This document shows, one piece after another, positions 17,864 to 28,062 of a stretch of DNA of 64,000 bases. The stretch comes from Sinorhizobium mexicanum. Its GTDB lineage: Bacteria; Pseudomonadota; Alphaproteobacteria; Rhizobiales; Rhizobiaceae. How positions within the stretch are numbered: the stretch's first letter is position 1; each line of letters begins with the position of its first letter. The notes below the pieces were generated by a model. That model ran no database searches, had not been told where the DNA came from, and worked only from the letters and a program-made list of their open reading frames with translations. A program made the translations under genes and the position numbers. Location: the NCBI RefSeq assembly GCF_013488225.1, contig NZ_CP041238.1:707501-771500 (forward strand), read 5' to 3'.

Positions 17864-18214
17864 GACAACACCGTATCTTGGAAGAAGATCAAATGCCGAA
17901 GAGGCAAGTCGTGACGCGTCATGCATCCGGCGGGTTTGCCGCGGGGGCGAGTTATACGGATTTGTTTTACGATTTGATGACGGCGTGGCACGCATGGCGC
18001 AAATGCGCATTTTTCGGATCTTCGAAGGTGCGCTGCGCGGGTCTTGGTAGGGCCCGCCAGGTGCTGACCAAGGGCCGACCAAGTGCCGAAAAGGCATCGG
18101 CAGCCCGCAATCGTATGACTTATTGGGGTACCTCAGTATTTTCTTGAATTTGCCCCAAAATGTCCCATGATGCCGCTAATGAATGTGTTGAGGTACACAC
18201 CTTGGGAGGGGTTC

Positions 18215-18427
18215 GTGCGTCAAGCCTATTCACCGGATGATGTCGATGTCATGCGCGGGGCCCTGGATGTCTGGTGCGCTCTGCATAACGTCGGAAGGGA
18301 TGGTGTGGAGGCCAATGAGGCTGCCCGCCGCATCCTCGATCTGATGGGCAGGAAGAAATTCACCTGCGACCAGCTTCTGGCACAGCTCGCCGATTTCAGG
18401 CCGGCCCCTCGTCACCGGATTTCCTGA
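18215..18427 (+). CDS. Small conserved-looking protein of unknown function
   Basis: About 70 aa. I prefer GTG 18215 because GGGAGGGG lies five bases upstream; the frame is open to ATG 18167, which lacks a site. The protein is soluble, with a helical pattern (MRGALDVWCALHNVG ... NEAARRILDLMG) and a basic C terminus. The composition suggests a small helical cytoplasmic protein. It overlaps the convergent gene at 18396-18602 by 32 bp. No family recognised. Confidence 0.6.
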   Translation: MRQAYSPDDVDVMRGALDVWCALHNVGRDGVEANEAARRILDLMGRKKFTCDQLLAQLADFRPAPRHRIS

Positions 18428-18602
18428 TCAGGCCGGAAACAGTATCCCGGAGTTTCAACAGCGGCAGATATTCGTTCGCCAGATGGATATCGAGGTGCGC
18501 CAGCCGCTCACCGTTCAGCTCCGCCACCTGCCCGGTTTCCTTGTCGATTACCGTCCAGGAGCCGTCCGGTTCCTCTTTCAGATCGTATCTCTGAGCGTCC
18601 AT
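18396..18602 (-). CDS. Small protein of unknown function
   Basis: This 68-aa soluble acidic protein starts MDAQRYDLKEEPDGSWTVID. The first half looks like two beta strands (DGSWTVIDKETGQVAELNG, as in small beta-rich domains), followed by a helix (LANEYLPLLKLRDTVSGLI). It is convergent with, and overlaps, the 18215-18427 gene. Real-protein composition and codon use make it believable; no function can be given. Confidence 0.6.
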   Translation of the reverse strand: MDAQRYDLKEEPDGSWTVIDKETGQVAELNGERLAHLDIHLANEYLPLLKLRDTVSGLIRKSGDEGPA

Positions 18603-18750
18603 AAGAAGAAGCTTAAGCGACGTGCGGCGCGTTTGGTAGAGGTTTCTGCGGTTGACCGGTGCCCGAGTAGCAATTGGCAGGCTCTTCGCGCCGCGTTGCT
18701 CATCTGGAGAACCCGTGTGCCTGACCTCTTCAGGAAGCCATTGCGTCGCC

Positions 18751-19257
18751 CTACCGTAAAATTCTGTTTGTCATCAGCCATTTCGCCGAGCGGGGCCACG
18801 CATGGTTCGCGCCCATGCGAAGATTGGTAAAACCCGCTGAAACCTGCTTTCCGGTTTCGGCGTCAAGGATGCGAATGAACATCGTGTGTTCTGTTCGGTT
18901 CACGCGTGTTACGACACCCAGCAACGCAAGGGACGCGCCGTGCGCTTTGGCAATCGGGGCCTCACAGCCCCCGCAATTCCTCAGTCCATGCGGCGCAGCC
19001 GCCTGTTCATTCTCCGCTCGCACGTCAACTATTAAAAAACGCCCGGACTTTGAGAGCATGTCCTTCGCAACTTTTGCCGATTCCACCAGATAGCGCCTGT
19101 CGTAGTCATCCGGGGCGATTATTCCTGCCCCAGCGCTCTTGTCCTCCAATTCGAAAGGAAACACCTCGATCGACATTGGCCCTTTTTGCTGAGCCTGCGC
19201 AAATGGGCAGGTGCCGGCAATCAGCGCCACAAGGGCAGTCAATATGCGAATGCGCAT
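18751..19257 (-). CDS. Exported protein of unknown function (DUF2380/DUF3280-like)
   Basis: This 168-aa protein has a clear signal peptide (ILTALVALIAGTCPFAQA) cleaved before QQKGPMSIEVFPFELED. The mature domain contains DDYDRRYLVESAKVAKDMLSKSGRF, a CGGCEAP dicysteine and ALLGVVTRVNRTEHTMFIRILDAETG. This is the pattern of the DUF2380/DUF3280 group of periplasmic proteins found near methylotrophy or transport genes, but function is not established. The frame stays open far upstream into the ABC-F gene; the signal peptide fixes the start at ATG 19257. It is divergent from the ABC-F ATPase. Confidence 0.75.
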   Translation of the reverse strand: MRIRILTALVALIAGTCPFAQAQQKGPMSIEVFPFELEDKSAGAGIIAPDDYDRRYLVESAKVAKDMLSKSGRFLIVDVRAENEQAAAPHGLRNCGGCEAPIAKAHGASLALLGVVTRVNRTEHTMFIRILDAETGKQVSAGFTNLRMGANHAWPRSAKWLMTNRILR

Positions 19258-19497
19258 GGTCGGTCCTCCCACGAACGGGACGGCCATTGTACACGGCCTG
19301 AACACCCAGATCACGATTGACGCAGCGGAAATCCGACGCTTGGACCACGGCCCTGATACTTCGCGCAGCCTTGGTCGATGCTGGCAACGCGTCAATCGGC
19401 GCGGCAAACGTTGCCGACAAAAGATCCCAGTTCGCGTGACAGCGGCGCCTGGCCGTGGCATAGGGGCCCCCGCAACCCCCACCAGGCCGTCTTCCCC

Positions 19498-21120
19498 ATG
19501 ATCCGTATCGATAATATTAGCAAGTCCAACAGCCACCGCATCCTCTACATCGAAGCCTCGGCAGCGTTGAACCGCGGCGAGAAGATCGGTCTCGTCGGCC
19601 CGAACGGGGCGGGAAAGACGACGCTCTTTCGGATGATCACCGGCGAGGAACTGCCCGACGAGGGACAGGTCTCGGTCGAGAAGGGCATGACGATCGGCTA
19701 TTTCGATCAAGACGTCGGCGAGATGGCGGGACGGTCGGCCGTCGCCGAGGTGATGGAAGGGGCAGGACCGGTTAGCGCGGTGGCGGCGGAGCTGCGCGAG
19801 CTCGAGGCGGCGATGTCGGATCCGGACCGCCTGGATGAAATGGATGCGATCATCGAACGCTATGGCGAGGTCCAGGCGCGCTACGAGGAGCTTGATGGCT
19901 ACGCTCTGGAGGGGCGTGCCCGCGAGGTTCTGGCGGGACTGAGCTTCAGCCAGGAGATGATGGACGGCGATGTCGCCACGCTGTCGGGCGGCTGGAAGAT
20001 GCGCGTGGCGCTCGCCCGCATCCTGCTGATGCGCCCGGACATCATGCTGCTCGACGAACCGAGCAACCACCTCGATCTCGAAAGCCTGATCTGGCTGGAG
20101 GATTTCCTGAAGGGCTATGACGGCGCGCTGCTGATGACGTCCCACGACCGCGAGTTCATGAACCGGATCGTCACCAAGATTATCGAGATCGACGGGGGCT
20201 CGCTCACGAGCTATTCGGGCGATTATGGCTTCTACGAGGAGCAGCGGGCGCTGAACGAACGGCAACAGCAGGCCCAGTTCGAACGCCAACAGGCCATGCT
20301 AGCCAAGGAGATCAAGTTCATCGAGCGCTTCAAGGCCCGCGCCTCGCACGCCTCGCAGGTTCAGAGCCGGGTGAAGAAGCTTGAAAAGATCGACCGCGTC
20401 GAGCCGCCGCGCCGCCGCCAGACGGTCGCCTTCGAATTCATGCCGGCGCCGCGCTCGGGCGAAGACGTCGTCAACCTCAAGAATGTCCACAAGGCCTACG
20501 GCAGCCGGACGATCTATGGCGGCCTTGACTTCATGGTGCGCCGGCGCGAACGCTGGTGCATCATGGGCATCAACGGCGCCGGCAAGTCGACGCTGCTGAA
20601 GCTCGTCACCGGCACCGCCACGCCGGACAAGGGCAGCGTGTCGCTCGGCGCAAGCGTCAAGCTCGGCTATTTCGCCCAGCACTCCATGGATTTGCTCGAC
20701 GGCGACAGCACCATACTGCAATGGCTGGAGGAACGCTTTCCCAAGGCAGGGCAGGCGCCGCTCCGGGCGCTGGCCGGCTGTTTCGGCTTTTCCGGCGATG
20801 ACGTCGAGAAGCGGTGCCGGGTGCTCTCCGGCGGCGAGAAGGCGCGGTTGGTGATGGCGGCGATGCTGTTCGACCCGCCGAACTTCCTGGTCCTCGACGA
20901 GCCGACCAACCATCTCGACCTCGACACGAAGGAGATGCTGATCAAGGCGCTCTCGGCCTACGAGGGCACCATGCTGTTCGTCTCACACGACCGCCGCTTC
21001 CTGTCGGCACTCTCCAACCGGGTGCTGGAGTTGACGCCGGACGGGATCCATCAATATGGCGGTGGTTACATCGAATACGTGGAGCGCACTGGACAGGAAG
21101 CGCCGGGGCTGCGCGGGTGA
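19498..21120 (+). CDS. ABC-F family ATPase (duplicated ATP-binding cassettes, no membrane domain)
   Basis: This 540-aa protein has two nucleotide-binding domains: Walker A GPNGAGKTT (near residue 36) and GINGAGKST (near 360), signatures LSGGWKM and LSGGEKA, and Walker B LLLDEPSNHLDL and LVLDEPTNHLDL. A charged linker with KEIKFIERFKARASHASQVQSR joins them. ABC-F proteins bind the ribosomal E site and act as translation factors or stress and antibiotic-protection factors. ATG 19498 (MIRIDNISKS) is chosen over the longer frame because it starts the first cassette. Subfamily assignment (Uup or YbiT-like) is uncertain. Confidence 0.92.
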   Translation: MIRIDNISKSNSHRILYIEASAALNRGEKIGLVGPNGAGKTTLFRMITGEELPDEGQVSVEKGMTIGYFDQDVGEMAGRSAVAEVMEGAGPVSAVAAELRELEAAMSDPDRLDEMDAIIERYGEVQARYEELDGYALEGRAREVLAGLSFSQEMMDGDVATLSGGWKMRVALARILLMRPDIMLLDEPSNHLDLESLIWLEDFLKGYDGALLMTSHDREFMNRIVTKIIEIDGGSLTSYSGDYGFYEEQRALNERQQQAQFERQQAMLAKEIKFIERFKARASHASQVQSRVKKLEKIDRVEPPRRRQTVAFEFMPAPRSGEDVVNLKNVHKAYGSRTIYGGLDFMVRRRERWCIMGINGAGKSTLLKLVTGTATPDKGSVSLGASVKLGYFAQHSMDLLDGDSTILQWLEERFPKAGQAPLRALAGCFGFSGDDVEKRCRVLSGGEKARLVMAAMLFDPPNFLVLDEPTNHLDLDTKEMLIKALSAYEGTMLFVSHDRRFLSALSNRVLELTPDGIHQYGGGYIEYVERTGQEAPGLRG

Positions 21121-21339
21121 TGAGCGGCGCCTCCGTGATCTCCACCGAGGCTGATAAACGCCTGGGTGAATATTGTGACCGGCGCAAATTGTTCGTAGCG
21201 GAAGAAACCGGCATCTGTCAGCGCGAAGCGCCTCCCGAAGTTCGGTCTCGTTATCGCGGAAGGGCGGAGCACTTTCGGGATAACGAGCGAACAGAAAGCC
21301 TTATAAATGCAAGGTCTTCAGGGATTTCAAGGGGATAGC

Positions 21340-21414
21340 TGGTGCTGCTAGAGAGATTTGAACTCTCGGCCTCTCCCTTACCAAGGGAGTGCTCTACCCC
21401 TGAGCTATAGCAGC
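21340..21414 (-). tRNA. tRNA-Thr (anticodon GGT)
   Basis: A 75-nt cloverleaf is read on the minus strand: acceptor GCTGCTA pairs with TAGCAGC, D arm AGCTCAGGGGTAGAGC, anticodon stem CTCCC/GGGAG around loop TTGGTAA (GGT), T arm GAGAGTTCAAATCTCTC, and an encoded CCA end. Confidence 0.95.
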
Positions 21415-21564
21415 ATTCCGGCGGCCGGTTTGTGACAAGCCGCATCAAGCGAGGCGCCTATTGCCATAGCTTTGGGGCGAGCGCAAGCCGCATTTCGAAG
21501 TTTTTGACCTGATCCATCAGAAATCGCCCTCATGCTTTCGAAGGTCCTGATTTTGCGCTAATGC

Positions 21565-21789
21565 ATGACCATGCAGGACGATGACGACAAGCAGCAGGGG
21601 CAGCAGGGGCCGAAGGCGGCAAAGGGTGCCGGGCGCAGCGTGGAGGCGGACGCCAAGCGGTTGCGGCTCGCAAGGAACTTGCGCGACAATCTCCAGCGCC
21701 GCAAGCAGCAGATGCGCGCGCGCCGCGCCGGCGCTGCCGACGAGGCATCCGGATTGCCTGCCGCAAAAACGGACGAATCGGACGATTAG
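21565..21789 (+). CDS. Small highly charged protein of unknown function
   Basis: This 74-aa protein is almost entirely hydrophilic: an acidic/Gln N terminus (QDDDDKQQGQQGP), a basic helical core (EADAKRLRLARNLRDNLQRRKQQMRARR) and an acidic tail. ATG 21565 or 21571 could start it. It lies upstream of murA in the same direction. The composition suggests a disordered, nucleic-acid- or ribosome-binding protein, but this is inference. Confidence 0.6.
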   Translation: MTMQDDDDKQQGQQGPKAAKGAGRSVEADAKRLRLARNLRDNLQRRKQQMRARRAGAADEASGLPAAKTDESDD

Positions 21790-21953
21790 ACAGAGATGAG
21801 GACGATTGTCGTGAATTCTTCCGGGATTCCCGGTTGTCGCCCGCAGGCCCGCATTTCAGGGCACTTCTAATTTCATGGCATCTCCAATAAGAGACGCCTT
21901 CAAACAACACTGAATTTATGGAAAGGCGGGCTCGAGCCCGTTCAAGAGGCCTC

Positions 21954-23246
21954 ATGGATCGCATCAGGATTGTAGGCGGCAACGAACTCCACGGGGTCAT
22001 TCCCATTTCCGGCGCCAAGAATGCGGCCCTGCCGCTGATGATCGCGTCGCTGCTCACCGATGATACGCTGACACTGGAAAACGTTCCGCATCTTGCCGAC
22101 GTCGAGCAACTGATCCGCATCCTCGGAAACCATGGCGCCGATATTTCCGTCAACGGCCGGCGTGAGCGCCAGGGCGAGAGCTACGCCCGCACGATCCATT
22201 TCACGAGCCGCAACATCGTCGACACCACCGCCCCCTATGAACTCGTATCGAAGATGCGTGCCAGCTTCTGGGTCATCGGGCCGCTGCTCGCCCGTGAAGG
22301 CAAGGCGCGCGTGTCGCTGCCGGGCGGCTGCGCCATCGGCACGAGACCGGTCGATCTCTTCATCGAGGGGTTGACTGCGCTCGGCGCCAATATCGAGATC
22401 GACGGCGGCTACGTCAACGCGACGGCGCCAGCGGGCGGGCTCATCGGCGGGCGCTACGTGTTCCCGAAGGTTTCGGTCGGCGCCACGCATGTGCTGATGA
22501 TGGCTGCGACGCTCGCCAACGGCACGACGGTGCTCGGCAATGCCGCTCGCGAGCCCGAGGTCGTCGATCTCGCCAAGTGCCTCAACGCCATGGGCGCGAA
22601 GATCGCCGGCCAAGGCACGAGCACGATCACCATCGAGGGCGTACGCTCCCTTTCCGGTGCGCGCCATCGCGTGCTGCCAGACCGTATCGAGACCGGCACC
22701 TACGCCATGGCCGTTGCGATGACTGGCGGTGACGTCATTCTCGAAGATACTGATGCCGCGCTTCTCGATACGGCGCTCGAAGCGATCCGGCGGGCGGGGG
22801 CCGAGATCAGCCAGACTAACAGCGGCATTCGCATCGTTCGCAACGGCGCCGGCATCAAGCCCGTCGATATCGTCACCGATCCTTTCCCGGGCTTCCCGAC
22901 CGACCTGCAGGCCCAGTTCATGGGGTTGATGACCAAGTCGAGCGGTGTTTCCCACATCACGGAAACGATCTTCGAAAACCGTTTCATGCATGTACAGGAG
23001 CTGGCGCGGCTCGGCGCGAAGATCTCGCTGTCCGGCCAGACTGCGAAGATCGAAGGGGTGAGCCGGTTGAAGGGCGCGCCGGTGATGGCGACCGATCTGC
23101 GCGCCTCCGTCTCGCTCGTCATTGCCGGGCTCGCGGCCGAGGGCGAAACCATGGTTTCACGCGTCTACCATCTCGATCGCGGCTTCGAGCGCCTGGAAGA
23201 GAAACTTACCCGCTGCGGTGCGCATGTGGAGCGTGTCAGCGATTAA
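21954..23246 (+). CDS. murA: UDP-N-acetylglucosamine 1-carboxyvinyltransferase
   Basis: This 430-aa enzyme catalyses the first committed step of peptidoglycan synthesis, enolpyruvyl transfer from PEP to UDP-GlcNAc. It has Lys22-Asn23 in GAKNAALP and the fosfomycin-sensitive nucleophile Cys126 in [15 protein letters not shown]. The inside-out alpha/beta barrel repeats are complete. ATG 21954 ([10 protein letters not shown]) is chosen over an in-frame extension to 21918. It begins a same-strand run with DUF2948, hisD, UPF0262 and a phosphatase-like gene. Confidence 0.96.
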   Translation: MDRIRIVGGNELHGVIPISGAKNAALPLMIASLLTDDTLTLENVPHLADVEQLIRILGNHGADISVNGRRERQGESYARTIHFTSRNIVDTTAPYELVSKMRASFWVIGPLLAREGKARVSLPGGCAIGTRPVDLFIEGLTALGANIEIDGGYVNATAPAGGLIGGRYVFPKVSVGATHVLMMAATLANGTTVLGNAAREPEVVDLAKCLNAMGAKIAGQGTSTITIEGVRSLSGARHRVLPDRIETGTYAMAVAMTGGDVILEDTDAALLDTALEAIRRAGAEISQTNSGIRIVRNGAGIKPVDIVTDPFPGFPTDLQAQFMGLMTKSSGVSHITETIFENRFMHVQELARLGAKISLSGQTAKIEGVSRLKGAPVMATDLRASVSLVIAGLAAEGETMVSRVYHLDRGFERLEEKLTRCGAHVERVSD

Positions 23247-23499
23247 GTTCCCGGAGGAACGGGCTTATCCAGATTGCAAGATGGGCCGTTGCGAGGAAAA
23301 CAGAAGCGGATGCGCGCGGAAAACCACTTCCCGCGCGTTTTCGTCGCGTCAGCTTTTGAAACGGCGCAAGTCCGGACGGAAAACGGCTACACACTTTTCG
23401 TGGACTTGCTGTAATGCGCGTGGAACCGTTGCGGTTTCGGGCGCGACGCCTTATGTCCATTGCTATTGCGGCGCAAAAATACGGGCGCCTGATAACGGG

Positions 23500-23949
23500 A
23501 TGGATCGCATGGATGCTCTGAAGCTGCTGGCACTCGACGAGGAAGACCTTGGCGTCGTTTCCGCGCATGTGCAGGACGCAGTCTTCAAGGTGGCGGGCAT
23601 TTCCTATGACGCCCGCCGTGGTCAGCTTTCCGTGGTCGTCAACCGGTTCGTCTGGGAAAATGCCGAAGGCAAGCGCCGCGGTTTCGAGCGGCGTCGGGCC
23701 GTGCTTTCGTTCAAGCGTGTGGTCGCCGTACGTTCGCTCGGTTTCGACCGTGGGGACGCGGACGCGGTTCTCGACCTCCTGGCTCTGCGCTTCTCGGTCA
23801 AGGACGAAGGACCGGAAGGTACGGTCGAACTGGTGCTCGCCGGCGAGGCATCGATCATGCTCGATGTAGAATGTATCGAGGTACAGCTTGCCGATACGGG
23901 CGGGGCGTGGGAAACCGCCTTCAGACCCCGGCATCCCGAAGGCGCCTGA
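23500..23949 (+). CDS. DUF2948 family protein
   Basis: This 149-aa protein starts MDRMDALKLLALDEEDLGVVSAHVQDAV, the recognisable opening of the alphaproteobacterial DUF2948 family. It is predicted soluble and beta-rich, with LSVVVNRFVWE, RAVLSFKRVVAVRS and MLDVECIEVQLAD. An in-frame ATG at 23509 is an alternative start; the longer frame to 23122 overlaps murA and is rejected. Its conserved place between murA and hisD in rhizobia is known, but its function is not. Confidence 0.82.
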   Translation: MDRMDALKLLALDEEDLGVVSAHVQDAVFKVAGISYDARRGQLSVVVNRFVWENAEGKRRGFERRRAVLSFKRVVAVRSLGFDRGDADAVLDLLALRFSVKDEGPEGTVELVLAGEASIMLDVECIEVQLADTGGAWETAFRPRHPEGA

Positions 23950-23985
23950 GCAGCGGACCGGTCATCACCAGAAGGAAATCTCGCA

Positions 23986-25290
23986 TTGGCAATCAGGCTG
24001 AACTATCTCGACAGCGGCTTCGAACAGGCATTTGCCGCGTTTTTGACAACCAAGCGGGAAGTTTCGGAAGACGTCAATGCCGCCGTGCGCGCCATCATCG
24101 ACGATGTACGCGTGCGCGGCGATGCGGCGTTGGCCGACTATTCGGCTCGCTTTGACGGCATTGACTTCGCCAAGACCGCGATGGCTGTCAGCGCGGCCGA
24201 GATCGATGCGGCGATCGACGCGGTCGCGCCCGAAGTTCTCGGCGCCTTGAAGGTTGCTGCAACCCGGATCGAGGCGCATCACCGCCGGCAGTTGCCGAAG
24301 GACGATATCTACGAAGACGCGATGGGCGTCGGGCTCGGCTCGCGCTGGACTGCGATCGACGCGGTCGGGCTCTACGTGCCGGGCGGCACGGCAAGTTATC
24401 CGAGTTCGGTTCTCATGAATGCGCTGCCTGCCAAGGTTGCCGGCGTTCCGCGTATCGTCATGGTCGTGCCCGCAAGCGGCGGCGCGATCAACCCCGCAGT
24501 TCTTGCGGCGGCGCGTCTCGCCGGTGTCGAGGAAATCTACCGCGTCGGCGGCGCCCAGGCGGTCGCCGCACTCGCCTATGGCACCGCGACGATCGCGCCG
24601 GTGGCCAAGATCGTCGGCCCGGGCAACGCCTACGTCGCGGCCGCCAAGCGACAGGTTTTCGGAACCGTCGGCATCGACATGATCGCCGGTCCGTCGGAGG
24701 TGCTGGTGATCGCAGACGGCGGAAACGATGCCGACTGGATCGCCGCCGACCTTCTGGCGCAGGCCGAGCATGACGCCGGCGCGCAGGCGATCCTCATCAC
24801 CGATGATGCAGCCTTCGGGGACGCGGTGGAAGCAGCGGTCGAACGGCAGTTGAAAACGTTGCCGCGTGCCGAAACGGCAGCCGCAAGCTGGCGCGATTTC
24901 GGCGCCATCATCCATGTTCCGGATCTCGAAAAGGCGGTGCCGCTCGCCAACCGCATCGCCGCCGAGCACCTGGAACTGGCGATGGCGGATGCGGATGCGA
25001 TGGTTCCGAAGATCCGCAATGCCGGTGCCATCTTCATTGGCCGCCACACGCCGGAGGTTATCGGCGACTATGTCGGCGGCTCCAACCATGTGCTGCCCAC
25101 GGCGCGCTCGGCACGCTTCTCGTCCGGCCTCGGCGTGCTCGATTACATGAAGCGGACCTCGATCCTGCGTCTCGGTGCGGATCAGCTGCGCGCGCTCGGT
25201 CCCGCCGCCATCGCGCTCGCACGGTCCGAAGGCCTTGAGGCCCATGCCCGCTCCGTCGCCATTCGCCTCAATCTCGGGGACGAGGGATGA
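23986..25290 (+). CDS. hisD: Histidinol dehydrogenase
   Basis: This 434-aa enzyme carries out the last two oxidations of histidine biosynthesis (histidinol to histidine, Zn and NAD dependent). Visible hallmarks are the [16 protein letters not shown] loop, [41 protein letters not shown] and the catalytic [19 protein letters not shown] segment. The start is TTG 23986, preceded by AGAAGGAAA. The stop overlaps the UPF0262 start (ATGA). Confidence 0.96.
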   Translation: MAIRLNYLDSGFEQAFAAFLTTKREVSEDVNAAVRAIIDDVRVRGDAALADYSARFDGIDFAKTAMAVSAAEIDAAIDAVAPEVLGALKVAATRIEAHHRRQLPKDDIYEDAMGVGLGSRWTAIDAVGLYVPGGTASYPSSVLMNALPAKVAGVPRIVMVVPASGGAINPAVLAAARLAGVEEIYRVGGAQAVAALAYGTATIAPVAKIVGPGNAYVAAAKRQVFGTVGIDMIAGPSEVLVIADGGNDADWIAADLLAQAEHDAGAQAILITDDAAFGDAVEAAVERQLKTLPRAETAAASWRDFGAIIHVPDLEKAVPLANRIAAEHLELAMADADAMVPKIRNAGAIFIGRHTPEVIGDYVGGSNHVLPTARSARFSSGLGVLDYMKRTSILRLGADQLRALGPAAIALARSEGLEAHARSVAIRLNLGDEG

Positions 25291-25763
25291 AGGCCGATCG
25301 CAATCTGCGCCTCTGCGATGTCGTGCTGGACGAAACGATCGGCCGCTCGACCCCGGATGTGGAGCACGAACGCGCGGTTGCGATCTTCGACCTGCTCGAG
25401 GAAAATCTCTTCGAGCCCGTGGGGCACCCCGGTGGCCCCTATCGGCTGAACCTGTCGCTGGTTGACTCGAAGCTCGTCTTCGCGATTTCGACGGATAGCG
25501 GAGAGGATGTCGCCACGCACATCCTTTCGCTGACGCCCTTCCGGCGGATCGTGAAGGATTATTTCATGATCTGCGAAAGCTATTACGCCGCGATCCGATC
25601 GGCGACGCCGAGCCAGATCGAGGCGATCGACATGGGCCGCCGCGGTATTCACAACGAGGGCTCGCAGACGCTGATGGATCGCCTGTCCGGCAAGATCAGG
25701 CTGGACTTCGACACAGCGCGGCGGCTCTTCACGCTGGTCTGTGTGCTCTATTGGCGTGGTTGA
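25287..25763 (+). CDS. UPF0262 family protein
   Basis: This 158-aa protein matches the alphaproteobacterial UPF0262 family in length and sequence: a [36 protein letters not shown] opening and the [24 protein letters not shown] segment. It is translationally coupled to hisD by a 4-bp overlap. The function of the family is unknown; the constant position next to hisD suggests co-regulation rather than a role in histidine synthesis. Confidence 0.88.
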   Translation: MKADRNLRLCDVVLDETIGRSTPDVEHERAVAIFDLLEENLFEPVGHPGGPYRLNLSLVDSKLVFAISTDSGEDVATHILSLTPFRRIVKDYFMICESYYAAIRSATPSQIEAIDMGRRGIHNEGSQTLMDRLSGKIRLDFDTARRLFTLVCVLYWRG

Positions 25764-25773
25764 CGGGGGCGAT

Positions 25774-26244
25774 ATGACCGGTACCGCCTTACCGCAATTG
25801 AAGACGCCCCGTTCGGTTCTCTTCATGTGCGGCATGAATGCGATCCGCTCGCCGATGGCCGAAGCGCTCGCCAAGGCAACCCTGCCGAAGGGGACTTACG
25901 TCGCATCCGCCGGCGTGCGGCATGGCGAGCGGGATCCCTTCGTCGATGTGGTTCTCGCCGAGATCGGGCTGACGATCGACCGCCATCAGCCGCGTACGCT
26001 CGATGAGCTCGAGGACGATTACTTCGACATCATCGTGACGCTCGCGCCGGAGGCTCATCACGTGGCGCTTGAATTGACCCGGTCCATGGCCGTCGATGTC
26101 GTCTATTGGCCGACACCGGATCCGACGGTTGCGACGGGGACGCGGGAGCAGATCGTCGCGGCCTATCGCTCCGTCCGCGATCATTTGGCGACGCTGATCC
26201 GCAGCCGGTTGGCTGTCGAGCACGCGCGCCGCAAGGAGGCCTGA
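25774..26244 (+). CDS. Low-molecular-weight phosphotyrosine phosphatase-like protein
   Basis: This 156-aa protein of the LMW-PTPase/arsenate-reductase fold has the P-loop Cys-x5-Arg-Ser as CGMNAIRS close to the N terminus and a C-terminal TPDPTVATG that carries the general-acid DP motif. Family members hydrolyse phosphotyrosine or reduce arsenate; here the residues fit a phosphatase. ATG 25774 with GGGGGCG upstream is chosen over an extension to 25741 that would overlap UPF0262. Confidence 0.82.
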   Translation: MTGTALPQLKTPRSVLFMCGMNAIRSPMAEALAKATLPKGTYVASAGVRHGERDPFVDVVLAEIGLTIDRHQPRTLDELEDDYFDIIVTLAPEAHHVALELTRSMAVDVVYWPTPDPTVATGTREQIVAAYRSVRDHLATLIRSRLAVEHARRKEA

Positions 26245-26387
26245 TCCTCAAAAAAGCAGTGCCGTTCCGTGCAAGGGCAAACGGCATTGATATCGATCGA
26301 GCAGGCATGGCGTACAATTGCTGAAAAAGCCGGATCAAAGCGGTTCACAAATCCTCCCCGATTGTGTAGTTTCCGGCAACTTTTTCT

Positions 26388-26406
26388 GGGATGCGTGGCG
26401 CATCCC
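26388..26406 (+). promoter_or_regulatory. Stem-loop in the infA leader
   Basis: GGGATGCG (26388-26395) and CGCATCCC (26399-26406) form a perfect 8-bp stem with a 3-nt loop, 29 nt upstream of the infA ATG. There is no T tract downstream, so it is more likely a leader or mRNA-stability structure than a plus-strand terminator. Confidence 0.35.
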
Positions 26407-26435
26407 GGAATGAACACGAGAAAGAACAATCCTGC

Positions 26436-26654
26436 ATGGCGAAAGAAGAAGTCCTCGAATTTCCGGGCGTGGTCACCGAATTGCTTCCCAACGCGACCTT
26501 CCGCGTGAAGCTTGAAAACGAGCATGAGATTATCGCTCATACGGCCGGCCGTATGCGCAAGAATCGCATCCGCGTTCTCGCCGGCGACAAGGTGCTCGTC
26601 GAGATGACCCCCTACGATCTGACGAAGGGCCGCATCACCTACCGCTTCAAGTAG
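26436..26654 (+). CDS. infA: Translation initiation factor IF-1
   Basis: This 72-aa OB-fold protein starts [22 protein letters not shown] and contains [24 protein letters not shown] and [13 protein letters not shown], which is textbook IF-1. It binds the 30S A site during initiation. An in-frame upstream extension to 26391 lacks family support. It precedes maf and yacG on the same strand. Confidence 0.97.
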   Translation: MAKEEVLEFPGVVTELLPNATFRVKLENEHEIIAHTAGRMRKNRIRVLAGDKVLVEMTPYDLTKGRITYRFK

Positions 26655-26703
26655 GTCCCGGCGACGGCAGCGCTTACCAACCGGGAAACAACGGCTCGCT
26701 TCG

Positions 26704-27324
26704 ATGGCAGTGAACCAAAAACTGATACTGGCGTCCGGGTCGCCGCGTCGTGTGGAGCTTCTGGCGCAGGCGGGCATCGAACCTGCGCGCCTGCTGCCGA
26801 TGGATCTCGACGAGACTCCCAAGCGTGCGGAGCATCCCCGCTCTCTGGCACGGCGCCTGTCGGCCGAGAAGGCGAAAGCGGCGCTGGCCGCGATCAAGGG
26901 AGAGCCGGGCTGGGACGGCAGCTACATTCTCGCAGCCGATACCGTCGTCTGCGTCGGCCGCCGTATTCTGCCGAAGCCGGAACTGGTGAGCGAGGCGTCG
27001 AGCGCGTTGCACCTTCTGTCCGGCCGTAGCCATCGCGTCTACACCGGCATTTGCCTCGTCACCCCGGACCGCACCATCCGTCAGAAGGTCATCGACACCA
27101 AGGTGCGGTTCAAGCGCCTTTCCGGCCACGACATCGAAAGCTACCTGGCCTCGGGCCAGTGGCGCGGCAAGGCGGGTGGCTATGCCATCCAGGGCATTGC
27201 CGGGAGTTTTGTCGTCAAGCTCGTCGGTTCCTACACCAATGTGGTAGGCTTGCCGCTCTACGAAACCGTCAATCTTCTCATCGGTGAAGGATATGACGTG
27301 CACAATCGTTGGCTGGAAGGCTGA
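26704..27324 (+). CDS. maf: Maf family nucleoside-triphosphate pyrophosphatase
   Basis: This 206-aa protein opens [19 protein letters not shown], the Maf P-loop-like motif, and has [16 protein letters not shown] with the catalytic Asp. It also has the [15 protein letters not shown] and YAIQGIAG blocks. Maf proteins hydrolyse non-canonical or modified nucleoside triphosphates and were first linked to septum formation. The gene sits between infA and yacG, an arrangement common in alphaproteobacteria. Confidence 0.93.
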   Translation: MAVNQKLILASGSPRRVELLAQAGIEPARLLPMDLDETPKRAEHPRSLARRLSAEKAKAALAAIKGEPGWDGSYILAADTVVCVGRRILPKPELVSEASSALHLLSGRSHRVYTGICLVTPDRTIRQKVIDTKVRFKRLSGHDIESYLASGQWRGKAGGYAIQGIAGSFVVKLVGSYTNVVGLPLYETVNLLIGEGYDVHNRWLEG

Positions 27325-27330
27325 AGAAAA

Positions 27331-27540
27331 TTGAGCAGCGAAAGCAAGAAGAGCGGTTCGAATGTCGAACCCCTGCGCGCGACGCGGCCCTGCCCGGAAT
27401 GTGGCCGCCCGTCCGCGCGCGAGCATTATCCATTCTGTTCCGCGCGCTGCCGCAACGTCGACCTCAATCGCTGGCTCTCCGGATCTTATGCCATTCCGGT
27501 AGCCGACGACGAGTCGAAGGCGGACGACGAGGATCGTTGA
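27331..27540 (+). CDS. yacG: YacG zinc-finger DNA gyrase inhibitor
   Basis: This 69-aa protein starts at TTG 27331, six bases after the maf stop. A treble-clef-like zinc finger is formed by the cysteines in PCPECG and FCSARCR. It also has the [13 protein letters not shown] block typical of YacG, which binds GyrB and inhibits gyrase in E. coli. The acidic C-terminal tail is also typical. Confidence 0.9.
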   Translation: MSSESKKSGSNVEPLRATRPCPECGRPSAREHYPFCSARCRNVDLNRWLSGSYAIPVADDESKADDEDR

Positions 27541-27836
27541 CGCCTCTCGAGGAGTCCCGCTGGGGCTTCGTTCTCCGCCGCATCTCCCCTGTTCCCGTGC
27601 AGTGGCCGGCCGCCGTCGATTTCGGCCCGGGACGCCCGAAATCGTTGCCATCCCGGCGCGATCCTGCTGAATAGCCTTGACTTTTTCGCCTTTTCCACCG
27701 CGCACTAAATTCCTTTCAAAAAAGAGTCATTTGGTGCTGGACACGGCCGAACAAGATGTTATAACCCCGCTCGCTTCCGGGGCGAACGAGACCGCTCCGA
27801 TGGCTCTGAAGAGAGCCGTTGCCGTCAAAGGCAGAT

Positions 27837-27912
27837 GCCCGGATAGCTCAGTTGGTAGAGCAGCGGATTGAAAATCCGCGTGTCGGTGGTTCAAATCCGC
27901 CTCCGGGCACCA
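27837..27912 (+). tRNA. tRNA-Phe (anticodon GAA)
   Basis: A 76-nt cloverleaf: acceptor GCCCGGA/TCCGGGC, D arm TAGCTCAGTTGGTAGAGCA, anticodon stem CGGAT/ATCCG with loop containing GAA, T arm CGGTGGTTCAAATCCGCC, and an encoded CCA. No integrase or attachment-site duplication is seen downstream. Confidence 0.96.
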
Positions 27913-28062
27913 TTACTATCCTCAAACGGTTGGACCTTGGTTCGCGACTTGCTCTCGTGCGGTCGCCCGGCACTTCTTGCCAAGCAGCTCGATCGCCAGC
28001 GTCGCCTTCGTCGCGCCGGCATGAGGTAGCATCTGAGGAATTGGCTGAGACGGCGAGCGCTA

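Noticed and set aside
18578..18799. 73-codon minus-strand ORF between two small genes
   Set aside because: It overlaps the end of the exported protein gene at 18751 and the start of the 18396-18602 gene, has no ribosome-binding site and a random, Arg-rich product.
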